From the NCBI GenBank assembly GCA_007922305.1, contig ML677343.1:34695806-34759805 (forward strand): a DNA stretch of 64,000 nt, in the 5' to 3' direction. The position numbers and the translations under genes were made by a program. Under the pieces are notes generated by a model. That model did not search any database. It saw only the letters and a program-made list of their open reading frames with translations, and had not been told where the DNA came from. The stretch comes from Dermatemys mawii (Eukaryota > Chordata > Testudines > Dermatemydidae). Positions 37,141-48,395 of this stretch are shown here, piece by piece. Numbering within the stretch: position 1 is the stretch's first letter; each line of letters opens with the position of its first letter.

Positions 37141-38432
37141 GTATTTTCATTTCTCTACAGCTGCTTTCTCTGAAGAATCAAGAGGCAAATGGCTCATAGG
37201 CCCCATCAGTTCCAGGCCTTGGCTGCAGGCCAACACTGCTTTGTTTCCATCATCACATGCTACTCTTAAATTTGCATAAATACCAGGTTATATGTTATCA
37301 TGTTGCCAAAAAGATTTTTAAAACACAGAAAATTATTATATGAAAGAGGGTTTACTATCTAATCATCAGTGCTGAGGATTTACTTTGGAATCCATGCACG
37401 TGAGTGAAGGGGATACAGAAAAGTGGCAATAGAAAGAGTTAGGGAGAAATGAAGGGTATTAAATGTCTGGAAGAATTTGAGGTTGCAAACATAAAATTCT
37501 GCAATGGGAAATCTGTGAACTTTCTTCAGGGGATAGAGAGAGGTATGACATGAAAAAGACCAACTACTTGAATCATATCTATTCCCCCATCTATTTCAGC
37601 TCAGCTGAGTTGATCCATTCTAACTGGGAGATGATACTATTCAGGGAAAGAAACTTGCTGCAAAGATTATAGTCAGTGAGATTTCACAGAACACCCTAAA
37701 GCCCTCTTTGGGCACTATTCCCTCATAGACACACCAATAAATGAAAATATTTCTGTGGCCCCAGAGTATCTGGGGGCAAGCTGTTGGTGACACACATTTG
37801 AATTTCGCTCAGTGCAGCTGACACCCCCCACCCCTTTTTTCATGAGGAAGTGTCACTGCATGGAATTTTCTCCTCTTTTTTTCCCACCTTTATCTCTCCC
37901 ATTTTCTGTCTTTCTGGGAAATGGAACAACCAAGTTTAAAATACTATTAGAATATCAGGGTCACTGATTATTCAGTCTTTTAAAGGCTTGAGGTGGGCAA
38001 CATAACTCATGGAAAAATATTGAAGGTGGGAGAGAAGAATGTCTCTTTAGTTCCTTCTGTTGTTGTGGCTATGTCTGATAAATCAAGCTGCCATTTCATT
38101 GGACCTGGTGTGCACTTCCTCTGTTTTGCTTGTTGTGTTTGGTGTCATTTGCAAAAGTGACCTAGTGGGGTGCACCATGATTTATCTAAAAACCTCTGGT
38201 TTCAGATAGCTTGTTGGTATGGTATTTTTCTTTCACACACATACAGCGCGCTCTCTCTCTTTCTCTCTCTCATTGGATAGTAAAATCTTATTTGTATGAT
38301 TACAGTACCCTCTCTCATTGCTTCCTTTTCTATGCATGCACACTGCTGCTGGTTTCATGACAGAAGTATGAGTAACCTTTGAGATAGCAATCTTGAGTGA
38401 AACCTCGATGTGAGGATTCAATTCTAATGTCT
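37141..38432. other. No gene recognised
   Basis: Nothing recognised apart from a short CT/GC microsatellite at about 38246-38272. Confidence 0.4.
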
Positions 38433-38700
38433 CCTTTCCTGAGAGGAGCTGCCCACTTTATCAGCCAGCACCAGCAGGAGGGAGGCTGATTTTTTATTTT
38501 CTCCCTGGCTTCTGATTAGTTCCAGCAATCCAATTAGCGGAGGCATTTATATCACAAGGGGCTGAGGTGCCCCTGCTCATCACAGCAGCTCAGACCCAGT
38601 CATAAATTCTGCCGACACTACATCTTCCTTGTGACATGGATTAATTACAGCTCTGGGCCTTCAAGAGAAGGTTTGCAAACGAAGGTGCACATGAATATCA
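38433..38700. other. Candidate conserved non-coding element
   Basis: Balanced composition, no repeat signature and several homeodomain-type AT cores ('ctgattagttcc', 'tccaattagcgg', 'gattaattacagc'). It has no open frame. The suggestion of conservation is a guess from texture only. Confidence 0.2.
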
Positions 38701-39394
38701 GAATTAAAGAGGAGAAAAACTGAATGAGTTTTATGTTCATGAAGGATTCACTGATGTTGTGCTAGAGCACCTGTGGATTGTTCAGAAGAGGATCATGGTG
38801 TTAGGTGAACTAGATGTGCACATTATTTTGACATAGAAATACAAAGAACCTGGCGGGGGTATTAGGAGTATATTATGAATTCTGTACCTGTGGCTTTATT
38901 ACAAAAAAATTAATTTTAAATGTATTCTTATGCTTGAGTGCTGAAAGGGATGCTAGATGAAACCTTAGTTTTTCTTCTGCTTGAGATAGTGCATACCCCA
39001 CCCAGTGATGTACTTCACAACACTGAGATGGTCACTGATCTTGGGCAGAATGTACTCAGTGTTACTGAAATCACTGTTTAACTACAGTGGAGCCCTCCTT
39101 ATTCTTTGTTCATGGCTTTCCCGGAAGCTCTGCCATCTAGAAGATAATTTTCCCGCAACTAACACGTCTGTTCCAGAAATGGTAATTTGCAGGTGTTTCA
39201 TTCCTGGAAATGCTGCTCTTTTGAGATGGTACTACTGTTGATTTCCTGGAGATGTATTGTGAGTCCCTCTAGAGATGGTATTTCCTGAAATGATGCTACA
39301 GCAAGTTGAAAATAGGAGAACCTCCAGATGGATACAGAGAATATTTTGTATTGTCATATCGTGTCTACCATTATCTATTTCTAACTCTCTCTTT
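38701..39394. other. No gene recognised
   Basis: Nothing recognised. Confidence 0.4.
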
Positions 39395-39715
39395 TTCTCC
39401 ATCAAGCTGCAATATATATCCATTCATCTTATTGGCATTATCATCTACCTATTTTTTGTATATCAACTATTTATTCAACTATCCATTTGTCTATGTATTT
39501 TTCCATTCATATCTCTCTGTCTAGCCATATATCCATGTATGTATCCATCATCTATTAATCTATTAATTTGTTTCTTTATTGGTGTGATCTATCTTTTTAT
39601 CAATCATGTATTAAGTTAATCAATTCATCTCTATTATTCATCTCTCAATTTTTAATCAGTTCATCAGCCTATCCATTCATGTATCCCTCCATTCAATCAT
39701 CAATCAAAAATGTAT
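39395..39715. repeat. Degenerate ATCT/ATCC/AATC tetranucleotide sequence
   Basis: Repeated 'tatccatt', 'atctatt', 'catctatta', 'tcaattcatc' and 'catcaatcaa' words across about 320 bp. This is an old (ATCY)n microsatellite or simple array. The 114-codon frame here (39275-39619, +) is a by-product of the simple sequence. Confidence 0.65.
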
Positions 39716-39832
39716 TTGTGATTAGGGTTTCTATCAATTTATATAGAGGTCTATTGTTAACATTAAAATATTCATTAGGTAAATAATTTCAAAATGAGGT
39801 TATGTATCAAAATTTCTGTTTACTTGATAGAC

Positions 39833-40137
39833 ATGGTACATCTAGACTGTTCTCAGTGGTACCAGATGACAGAACAAGGAGTAATGGTCTCAAGTTGCAG
39901 TGTGGAAGGTTTAGGTTGGATATTAGGAAAAACTTTTTCACTAAGAGGGTGATGAAGCACTGGAATGGGTTCCCGAGGGAGGTGGTAGAATCTCCTTCCT
40001 TAGAGGTTTTTAAGGTCAGGCTTAACATATCCCTGGCTGGGATGATTTAGTTGGGGTTAGTCCTGCTTTAAGCAGCGGATTGGACTAGATGACCTCTTGA
40101 GGTCCCTTCCAACCCTGATATTCTATGATTCTATGGT
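39833..40137 (+). mobile_element. CR1 LINE 3' tail
   Basis: 'tctagactgttctcagtgg', 'taccagatgacagaacaagg' and 'gtaatggtctcaagttgcag' through to 'tgatattctatgattctatg' is nearly identical to 56545-56829. The frame at 39802-40050 covers the last residues of ORF2 ('[17 protein letters not shown]', '[26 protein letters not shown]', '[10 protein letters not shown]'). It is 5' truncated and relatively young judging by its agreement with the other copy. Confidence 0.9.
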
Positions 40138-40187
40138 CAGCTCCATTTGATTCACTGTGGTCTCCTATCGAACACCCAGTATAAGGA

Positions 40188-40398
40188 GTGACAAAGAGTC
40201 CTGTGGCACCTTAAAGACTAACTAAAGTATTAGAGCATAAGCTTTCGTGGGCTAATACCCACTTCATCGAATGCATCCGACGAAGTGGGTATTAGCCCAC
40301 AAAAGCTTATGCTCTCAATACTTTAGTTAGTCTTTAAGATGCCACAGGACTCTTTGTCACTTCTGCAATTCCAGTCTAACACGGCTACCCCTCTGATT
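40188..40398. repeat. Head-to-head pair of a turtle-type interspersed repeat
   Basis: The left arm (40188-40273) and right arm (40275-40360) are near-perfect inverted copies. The left arm reads 'gtgacaaagagtcctgtggc' through 'agcataagctttcgtgggct' to 'acttcatcg'. Only the right copy continues into the terminal part of the family, 'tctaacacggctacccctctg' (complement of the usual start). I recognise the unit as a very abundant turtle repeat ('agagtcctgtggcacctta ... gagcataagctttcgtgggt'). The join lies at 'gaatgcatc'. Confidence 0.85.
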
Positions 40399-41684
40399 CC
40401 AGTGTAGGGAAACAGTCTCAGCTGGATAAAAACATGTTCAGGCACAAGTCTTCCCTGTCTATGAAAGATATCTCCCTCTTTCAAAAGAAAATGACACTTT
40501 ATATAAACTTTCAAACCAGATATTTTCCTTTTTATATAACAACAAAATTTACATTACAATTTACAATTGTACAATTGTAAATTTACAAATTTACAAGTAA
40601 CATTATTTGTTGTTTAGTATCAGCTAAAGCCACTCTTCACTCCTACTCTCAACTCTAAAGATCCAGTGGCAGGAAGCTGAAGCTAGATAAATTCAGGCTA
40701 ATGATAAAGTACACATTTTAATAGTTAGGGTGAGTAATCATTGGAACAACTTGCTAAGTGATATGGTGGATTCTTCATTATTTGAAGTCTTCAGATTAAG
40801 ATTTATGTTCTTCTAAACAACTCAACCACAAGACATGGACCTGAGGCAGAAATTGCTCCATTGAACATTTAGATTGGCGTTAAAATTAATTAATGGATTT
40901 ACATCTAGGTTGTATCTGGTCCAATGTCAGACTCCTTTGGCTTTGATCTTTTTATTTCACACTCCTAACTTAATGTAAGTTAGGTTTATCTAGGGTTTAA
41001 TAGGAACTATTCTTTAAATTGCTGTGAAGTTTGCCTGCCAATATGACTTTACTATCCCCTTTTTAGTAGAACATGGAACGATGCCAGTGCAGGTTTTTTG
41101 GCAAAACTTTGGGGGGTTTTCTTCCTTACTGGTTATTGAAGAAGAAATCAAAAAAGTGTTTTTAAAAATCTCTCATCCTCCTGTTATCATTTTGATTCAC
41201 AATTGTTTCTCTTCATGTCTTCCTTACTGTCCAGATGCTCCCTTAAAAAAAGGCCTTGGCTGACATGCAGGAAACCCACCCTCAACTGAGGTTGAAACTT
41301 ACTGGATGCCATTGAGCCAATTCTATTTTTTAATTCTTTAATTGAGAGAATATACTGAGATGCAAACATATTTGAAAGAGAAATGTGAAAACTACTCAAT
41401 TTTTACAGAGATTTTATACAGGGAAATTGAAAACATCCATCACGCTCTCTCCTGCTTCTTTTCCTTAGGGTGTTTTTAGCCACCCAGAGCAAATTCTTCA
41501 AGCTTGTTGAAAATTTAACCCTGGTGGGATCTGATGAAGTCCAAATGCTAACATAAATTGATAAAGTATAAGGGGGCAAGAAATACTTTGGAGATGAATG
41601 AATAACAGCAAATATTTCCCAATATACTATGGAGCTTCATCTCTTTACCTTTGTGCAGAAAGTGGCATATGGAGAAGACGTCCG
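40399..41684. other. No gene recognised; short perfect palindrome
   Basis: A 26-bp perfect palindrome, built from 'aatttacaattgt' and its complement, lies at 40558-40583. Otherwise no exon or transposon seen. Confidence 0.45.
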
Positions 41685-41921
41685 AGGTATGTCTACATTG
41701 CAGCTGGGAGTATGCTTCCCAGCCTGGGTAGGCAGACATGCAGTAGCTCCATTAGAGTAAACACATTAAAAACAGCAGTGTGGATGTTGCAGTATAGGTG
41801 GTGAATGAGCTAACCATGCAAGCACAGACCCAAGGATCAGATGGATTTATACTTGGGCAGTTAACCAATGCCGTTGCCTGTGCAATATTTTCAGTGTGCT
41901 AGCTGAAGTAGATCAGTTTCT
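41685..41921. mobile_element. hAT-like MITE, right end lost
   Basis: 'aggtatgtctacattgcagc', 'agctccattagagtaaac' and 'aaaaacagcagtgtggatg' match the left half of a turtle MITE. A complementary right part follows ('aatattttcagtgtgctagc', 'agtagatcag'). The expected right terminus (complement of 'aggtatgtctaca') is absent, so this copy is truncated. Non-coding. Confidence 0.6.
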
Positions 41922-43272
41922 CTCACAGCCATATCCTTAAAGGGGCTTCATACTGTTGTTGTTTTAGTAAAACATGGAACCATGATTATTTCATTTTATT
42001 TTATTTTGCTTCCATTTGTTGACTAGAATCAGCAACCTCCAGAGCTGACGCGAATAAAGCTAGCCTGTTGCTGCATTAAGAGTGCAGCTAAGTTTGTGGG
42101 TTTTTTGCAATGACAAGAGACACAGGCCCAACATCATTCACAGAGATTCAGGAATAAAGCAAAGAATAAAACTTATATGTCCAGCACTTGTACGTATACT
42201 GTAGAGAACAATCTTGCATTGTTCTTTAGGGGATGGATTAGCTGGAACCTAGTATATTTTTTCTCTTTCTAATTTCTGTGCTTCTGTCTTTGGTGTTTGA
42301 CTTTGGCTTCCCTAGATGAAGTGAAATACTGGTCTCCATTGGAATTCTGAGCTGCAAAGATCAATTATGCTGAGATTTGCCCAGGAAAATGGAAGAGAAA
42401 ATATTTTTTGGTGCTTTTTCTTTGTTTAATTTTAATTTCTGTATCTCTAGGTGTTTTCATCAGTCTGTCATGGCTACACCTTTGATTTCTACCCAGTAAG
42501 CATCCTATTTTAAAATAGACTGGCAACTGCCAAATAGAGGAGGAACATACAATCAGTATCTCCCTCTTAATTCTCCATTATGTCTCCAGTAGCTAAGAGA
42601 GCCAAATCATGAAGCCTTCACCTTGACCCATATCTCAATTTGCCATCATATTGTTCAATCAGTAAACTAGTGTTCCCTTTCCTGATTAGTGGTTTTATTC
42701 TTTTATAAAACAGTCCTGCATAAATTCTTTCTGAAAACACAGGTTAAAGGGGAAATTGACAAAAATTTCTCTCTCTCTCTCTCTTTACTTTATTATCCAC
42801 TCTTTTTTTTTTTTGTCATTTAATTCCAATTATTGGATGCTAAGTGCTTTTGGAAATTTCATTGTTAATATCTTCTTACGGTGCTATTAACATAAATCAG
42901 CTTTAATAGTGTCCCAGCAAGTGTAAAAGCAATCAAAAATTCAGTACTCACGAATCATTCTGTAATTTCAGCATAAAATGTTAATAGAAATAATATCCAA
43001 TACCATAAAATATCAGCAAATTCAACTTTAAATATATGTGATGAATGACTTAACCATCCTGCACTGTCCCATGGACTTCTGCAACATTGAACATTTTATT
43101 GGCAAAGCTATGCCTTAGTCATACAAGGGCCAATAGACAGGCTCCTCCCATCCTTGCTGTCACCATTTCCAGCACATGGTGTACATGGTTCCCTATCTTT
43201 TCAAAATATAAAAATTCATCTTCGGTTACAAGGTAACATATTGGCAGAGTTCTTGAGAGGCAGTATGGTGGG
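41922..43272. other. No gene recognised
   Basis: AT-rich sequence with a CT run (42771-42785) and T runs, nothing else recognised. Confidence 0.4.
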
Positions 43273-43496
43273 GGAACATAAGAATGGCCATATTGGGTCA
43301 GACCTAAGGTCCACCTAGCCCAGTATCCTGTCTTCCTACAGTGGCCAATGCCAGGTGCCCCAAAGGGAATGAACAGAACAGGTAATCAAATGATTCATCC
43401 CCTGTCACCCATTCCCAGTACCTGGGAAACAGAGGCTAGGGACACCATCCCTGCCCATCCTGGCTAATAGCCATTGATGGACATATCTCCATGAAC

Positions 43497-44176
43497 TTAT
43501 CTAGTTCTCTTTTTTAACCCTGTTATAGTCATGGCCTTCACAACACCCTCTGGAAAGGAGTTCCACAGGTGGACTGTTTGTTGTGTGAAAAAATACTTTA
43601 TTTTGTTTGTTTTAAATCTGCTACCTATTAATTTCATTTGGTGACCCTTAGTTCTTGTGTTATGAGAAGGAGTAAATAGCACTTCCTTATTTACTTTCTC
43701 AATGCTGGTTATGATTTTATAGACCGCTATCATATCCCTCCCTTAGTCATCTCTTTTCCAAGCTGAAAAGTCCCAGTTTTATTAATCTTTCCTCATATGG
43801 CAGCTGTTCCATACCCCTAATAAATTTTGTTGCCATTTTCTGAACCTTTTCCCATTTCAATATATCTTTTTTGAGACAGGAAGACCATATCTGCACACAG
43901 TATTCAAGATGTGGGCATAATATGGATTTATATAAAGGCAATATGATATTTTCTGACTTATTATCTATCCCTTTCTTAATGATTCCCAACATTCTGTTTG
44001 ATTTTTTTGACTGCCGCTGCACATTTAGTAGATGTTTTCTGAGAACTATCCACAATGACTCCAAGATCTCTTTCTTGAGTGGTAACAACTAATTTATATC
44101 CCATAACTTTATATGTATAGTTGGGATTGTGTTTTCCAAGGTACATTACTTTGCATTTATCAACGTTGAATTTCAT
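43497..44176 (-). pseudogene. CR1 ORF2 C-terminal remnant
   Basis: Three overlapping minus-strand frames make up the end of ORF2. 43976-44176 has 'FNVDKCKVMYLGKHNPNYTY' and 'ERDLGVIVD'. 43747-44088 has '[13 protein letters not shown]' and 'LPYEERLIKLGLFSLEKR'. 43497-43733 has '[15 protein letters not shown]', '[10 protein letters not shown]' and '[23 protein letters not shown]'. These follow the order of the palm end and C-terminal region of CR1 reverse transcriptase. Two frame changes separate them. Confidence 0.85.
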
Positions 44177-44519
44177 ATGCCATTTTGTTGCTCAGTCACC
44201 CAGTTTTGTGAGATCCTTTTGTAGCTCTTCGCAGTCTGCCTAGGACTCAACTATCTTGAGTAGTTTTGTACCATCTGCAAATTTTGCCACCTCACTGTTT
44301 ACCCCCTTTTCCAGATCGTTTATGAATATGCTGAGTAGGACTGGGCCCAGTACAGACCTCTGGGGGACATCACTATTTACCACACTCCATTCTGAAAACT
44401 GGCCATTTATTTCTACCTTTCATTTCCTATCTTTTAACCACTTACCAATCCAAGACAGGACCTTCCCTCTAATCCCGTGATAGCTTACTTTGCTTAAGAG
44501 CCTTTGCTGAGGGACCTTG

Positions 44520-44735
44520 TCAAAGGCTTTCTGAAAATCTAAGTACACCATCCATTGGATCCCCCTTGTCCATATGCTTGTTGAACGCCTCAAAAAATTC
44601 TAGTAGATAGGTAAGGCATGATTTCCCTTTACAAAAAACAGGTTGACTCTTCCACAACAAATTACATTCATCTATGTGTTTGACAATTTTGTTCTTTACT
44701 ATAGTTTCAACCAATTTGCCTGGTACTGAAGTCAA
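44520..44735 (-). pseudogene. CR1 reverse transcriptase remnant (fingers/palm start)
   Basis: The 71-residue frame includes 'SVPGKLVETIVKNKIVKHI', 'NLLWKSQPVFCKGKSCLTYL', 'LLEFFEAFNKHMDKGDPMDG'. In CR1 RT the next block is normally 'YLDFSKAFD' with a catalytic Asp. Here the frame instead runs into 'VLRFSESL', so the motif is lost by substitution or frameshift. The upstream 'SPGPDGIHPRVL' block is expected near 44880 on the same strand but is not cleanly open. Confidence 0.8.
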
Positions 44736-44998
44736 GCTTACCAGCCTGTAATTTCTGGGATCTCCTCTAGAGCCCTTTTTAAAAACTGGGGTCGCATTAG
44801 CTATCCTCCAGTCGTTTCATTCAGAAGCTGATTTAAGTGATAGGTTTTACACCACAGCTAGTAGTTATGCAATTTCACATTTGACTCTTGGGTAAATACC
44901 ATCTGGTCTTGGTGACTTATTAATGTTTAGCTTATCTGTTTGTTCCGAAACCTCCTCTAATGACACCTCAATCTGGGTCAGTGCCTCAGATTTGTCAC

Positions 44999-45719
44999 TG
45001 TAGTGGGGCGGCTGCCCCACTCCAGGAAAAAGGGCTTAAAACAGTCCTGCAGAGGGCTGTAGCTAGGGCTGTGGCTGGGAGCAAGCAAGCTCCCAGGCTG
45101 ATTAGGCATAGCAGCCACAGCTGCGGCTGGGTCAGTCAGAGCCCAGCTGGCCCTGATAAAAAGGGCTGACAGTTTGGTGCTCGGGCAGTGTCTCCTCTTT
45201 CTGCAGAGGTGGACAGGCCTGGCTGCTGGGAAGCACAAGGTACCTAGAGTGGAGCAGGGCTGGGCCAGGCAAGAGGCAAGCTAGGGAAGCTCTGGCCTGG
45301 AAACCCCCAGGCTGCAGGACCTAGGGGGAAGGCTCAACAGAGGGTACTGGGGTTGTAGGGGGCAGCTCAGGGCTACCGAGGTTGAGGCAGCAGGCCAACC
45401 TCCCTTGCCGGTGATGAATGGCAATGAGACTGCAGTCTGCCCCAGAGAACGGGGGCAAGTGGTGACTGGCAGTTGCCTAGACTGAGGCAAGGTGGGGATA
45501 GTGGGTGGGGGTTCCCCAGGGAAGGGAGACCCTGAGACTGTGAAGATACTGTATCGGTGTAGCACCCCTGCGGAAAAGGGCACCGGGATCCAGGAGGGAC
45601 ACAGAGCCAAGTAGCAAGCGGGACCACAGGCTGCAGAGGGCGCTCCAGACGCTGGAGTGAGCTAATTCCCTGGATGTACCAGCAGGAGGCGCCACAGGGT
45701 GAGTCGCCACACGCTTACA
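44999..45719 (+). mobile_element. Solo LTR inserted in the CR1
   Basis: 721 bp, starting 'tgtag' and ending 'ttaca', flanked by 'gtcac' (44994-44998) and 'atcac' (45720-45724), a 5-bp duplication with one change. Uninterrupted CR1 reads 'gatttgtcacctaaaaagaa' across this point, which confirms the insertion. Internal marks are TATA-like 'ctgataaaaaggg' near 45153, 'gggggttcccca' and 'gcagaggg cgctccag'. No gag/pol sequence adjoins it. It is the same family as 9478-10282. Direction (+) is assumed from the TATA-like site and shared end. A 5-bp duplication fits Gypsy-type elements or some ERVs, and I cannot decide which. Confidence 0.85.
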
Positions 45720-45780
45720 ATCACCTAAAAAGAATGACTCAGGTTTGGGAATTTCCTTCACACCCTCAGCCATGAAGACA

Positions 45781-46018
45781 AGTGGTGAGCAACCTGTGGT
45801 CCGCGGGGGCCATGGTTTGCCATTCACCACAGGGACGTGCTGGCCGCCACTTCCCACAGCTCCCATTGGCGAGGAATGGTGAACAGCAGCCACTGGGAGC
45901 TGCGGGGGCGGGGACGTGCCTGCAGATGGTAAACGTCAGCAAAATGTCTCGCAGCCCACAATCAGATTACTCTGATGGGCCGCATGCAGCCCGACAGCCA
46001 CAGGTTGCCAACCACCGT
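45781..46018. mobile_element. hAT-type MITE inserted in the CR1
   Basis: 238 bp flanked by 'tgaagaca' (45773-45780) and 'tgaagact' (46019-46026), 7 of 8 alike. Ends 'agtggtgagcaacctg' and 'caggttgccaaccaccgt' are imperfect inverted repeats. The interior is GC-rich, with 'cagctcccattggcgagg' against 'cagccactgggagctg' as internal complements. It resembles a common turtle MITE with 'gtcggcaacc' termini. Removing it rejoins the CR1 text 'gaagaca' to 'gatgcaaagaattc'. Confidence 0.85.
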
Positions 46019-46287
46019 TGAAGACTGATGCAAAGAATTCATTTAGTTTTTCTGCAAGGGCCTTATCATCCTTGAGTGTTCCTTTAGCATCTCAATCATC
46101 CAGTAGCTCCACTGGCTATTTAGCAGGCTTCCTCCTTCTAATGTACCTAAACATTTTTTTGCTATTAGTTTTTGAGTCTTTGGCCAGCTGTTCTTCAAAA
46201 TCTTTTTTGCTCTTCCTAATTAAATTTTTTACACTTCATTTTCCAGAGTTTATGCTCCTTTGTAGTTTCCTCACTAGAAGTTGACTT

Positions 46288-46860
46288 CTACTTTTTAAAG
46301 GGTGTCTTTTTGCTTCTCATTGCTTCTTTTACTTTGTTGTTTAGCCACAGTAGCACTTTTTTTGTTCTCTTACTATGCTTTTTAATTTGCGATATACATT
46401 TAAGTTGAGCCTCTATTATGGTGTCTTTAAAAAGTTTCCATGCAGCTTTCAGGGATTTCACTATTTGCACTGTACCTTTTAATTCCTGTTTAACGTCCTC
46501 ATATTTGTATAGTCCCCCTTTCCGAAATTAAATGCTACAGTGTTGGGCTACTGTAGTGTTTTTTTCCGCCACAGGGATGTTAAATTTATTTAAATTATGG
46601 TCACTATTAGCAAGTGGTCCAATTATATTCACCTCTTGGACCTGATCCTGTGCTCCAGTTAGGACTAAATCAGCAATTGCCTCTCTTCTTGTGGGTTCCA
46701 GGACTAGCTGCTCCAAGCAACAGTCATTTAAGGTGTCAAGAAACTTTATCTTTGCATCCCACCCTGAGGCAACATGTATTGAGTCAATATGGGGATAGTT
46801 GAAATTCCCCATTGTTACTGAATTTTTTATTTTTATAGCCCCTCTAGTATCCCTGAACAT
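46288..46860 (-). pseudogene. CR1 ORF2 endonuclease remnant
   Basis: 46528-46860 encodes the later half of the apurinic-type endonuclease: 'VTMGNFNYPHIDS', 'FLDTLNDCCLEQLVLEPTR', 'ADLVLTGAQDQVQEVNIIG', 'LANSDHNLNKFNI'. The conserved 'GDFN' motif reads 'GNFN' here, so a catalytic Asp is replaced by Asn. The 'SDHN' motif with the active-site His is kept. 46288-46470 continues with 'AAWKLFKDTIIEAQLKCI', the linker between endonuclease and RT. The original enzyme nicks target DNA to prime reverse transcription. Confidence 0.85.
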
Positions 46861-47433
46861 TTCACAGTCACTATCACCATCTTGGTTAGGTGGTCAGTGA
46901 TATATTCCTACTGCTATATTCTTATTAACAGAGTCTTGAATTACTATCCATAGAGATTCTGTGGTACAGTTTGGCTCATTTAAGATTTTTACTTCATTTG
47001 ATTCTACTGTACTTTCTCTTTCACGTATAGTGCCACTCTCCAACCAGCACGACCTCTTCTGTCCTTCCTGTATATTTTATACCCTGGTATTACTGTGTCC
47101 CATTGATTATCCTCATCTACCAACTTTCTGTGAGGCCTATTCTATAAATATCCTCATTTAATATGAAATACTCTAGTTCACCCATCTTATTATTTAAACT
47201 TCTAGCTTTGAATATAAGCACTTTAAAAACTTCTCACTTCTTAGCTTCCTGCCATTACATGATGTAATTGAGTGGGACTTTTTTCATTTGACTATTTCTC
47301 GTCAGATCCTACCTGTATTTCCATCCTCTCCTCCTTACTAGGACATAGAATCTCTCCATTAATAGATCCTCCCCTAAGGGATGTCTCTGTCCAAACCACA
47401 TGCTCCTCTGCACCTGTCAGCTTTCCTTCAGAA

Positions 47434-48124
47434 ATTATTGGGGAGCAGCTAATGGATTTCTAACCAGTAGAAACTCACCACAACGTAACTGCATTAGCTT
47501 TGACTGAGACTGGGATTTTCTCCAAGATTGTTATGCCATGCATCAAACTTAAGACAATGTTCAAAAAGACAGGCCATTCTATGTTTGGAACCCTCATATT
47601 TCACTAGTCCTTTGTTCAATTTCTCCCAGATTTTCCAGAAAACGTATATGTTGGCATAAGGACACAATTATGAAATTATGTTGATTGGTTTAGTTTTGGT
47701 GACATTGTATGTCTGTCAAAATCATACTGAAAATGGACGGTTATTTTCACTACATATGGCCAGCCTTAGCCATAGTCACAACTAAGGAGGCTGTGTACAA
47801 AAAAGACTAGGCTTCTCTGTGTCAGTAGCTGGGAAATAGGCCACGGGTGCTGTTACCCTAATTCCATACCACTCCTATGCTTGTGTGATGCTTTTGAGCC
47901 CAGATATGCCAGCATTTACATCCAGTATCCACGGATGAAACATCAAAAAGCAGCTGCAACACAGGAGAAAAATTAGGCGTAAGTCTCCCCAATATTAGGA
48001 CACTAGAAAAAAACAGAAATAAAACCCTTTTATTTCTTAACTTATTTTTAATTTTGTTTATAATACAAAAGTTCATGTTGAGCTAAAAAAACCCATCTGG
48101 AAAACAATTTCATTGCACTCTCTC
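47434..48124. other. No gene recognised
   Basis: No exon or repeat that I can name. Confidence 0.4.
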
Positions 48125-48395
48125 AGGCCTGATTTATACTAATGAGGTGATGGTCAAGCTAAGGTTACATAAGTTATGTAACTGAAGTCGCATTAGCTTA
48201 GGTCTACTTATGTCAATGTCTACATCGCACTATGTCAATGCGGGACACTCTCCGGTCGACATAGTTTCTGCCTCTGAAGGAGGTAGAGTACTGACATCGA
48301 TGGGAGAGCACTCTCCCATCAACATATCATGTTTTCACCAGACCTGCTAAATTAATGTGGCTGCAATTCAGCTGGTAGTAAAGACAAGCCCTCAG
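48125..48395. mobile_element. hAT-like MITE, related to the element near 3070
   Basis: The left end 'aggcctgatttatacta' pairs with the right end 'tagtaaagacaagccct', imperfect inverted repeats of the 'gtctacact' class. The interior includes 'taagctaatgc'-like complements ('aagctaaggttacataa', 'gcattagcttaggtct') and 'gggagagcactctccc', a short palindrome at about 48302-48317. Non-coding. No clean target duplication. Confidence 0.6.

Larger units (their letters stand above)
43273..47433 (-). mobile_element. Long CR1 LINE, antisense, with two later insertions
   Basis: The 3' end is at 43273 on the minus strand ('ttgggtcagacc', 'agcccagtatcctgtcttcc', 'gccaatgccaggtgcccc' as seen on the plus strand). 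Going towards 47433 the ORF2 parts appear in reverse order: post-RT C-terminus, reverse transcriptase, endonuclease, then pre-endonuclease sequence. It is interrupted by an LTR (44999-45719) and a MITE (45781-46018). Frameshifts and stops divide ORF2 into at least six open pieces, so it is dead. Coding parts are listed separately. Net CR1 length without insertions is about 3.2 kb, long for a genomic CR1 copy, which is usually a few hundred bases. Confidence 0.9.

Noticed and set aside
39275..39619. 114-codon frame rich in Ile, Leu, Tyr and Ser that looks like a membrane protein
   Set aside because: It is a degenerate ATCT/ATCC simple array, and the apparent hydrophobicity comes from the repeat.
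45281..45893. Overlapping 84-138 codon minus-strand frames
   Set aside because: They fall across the solo LTR and MITE, so they are by-products of GC-rich repeat sequence.
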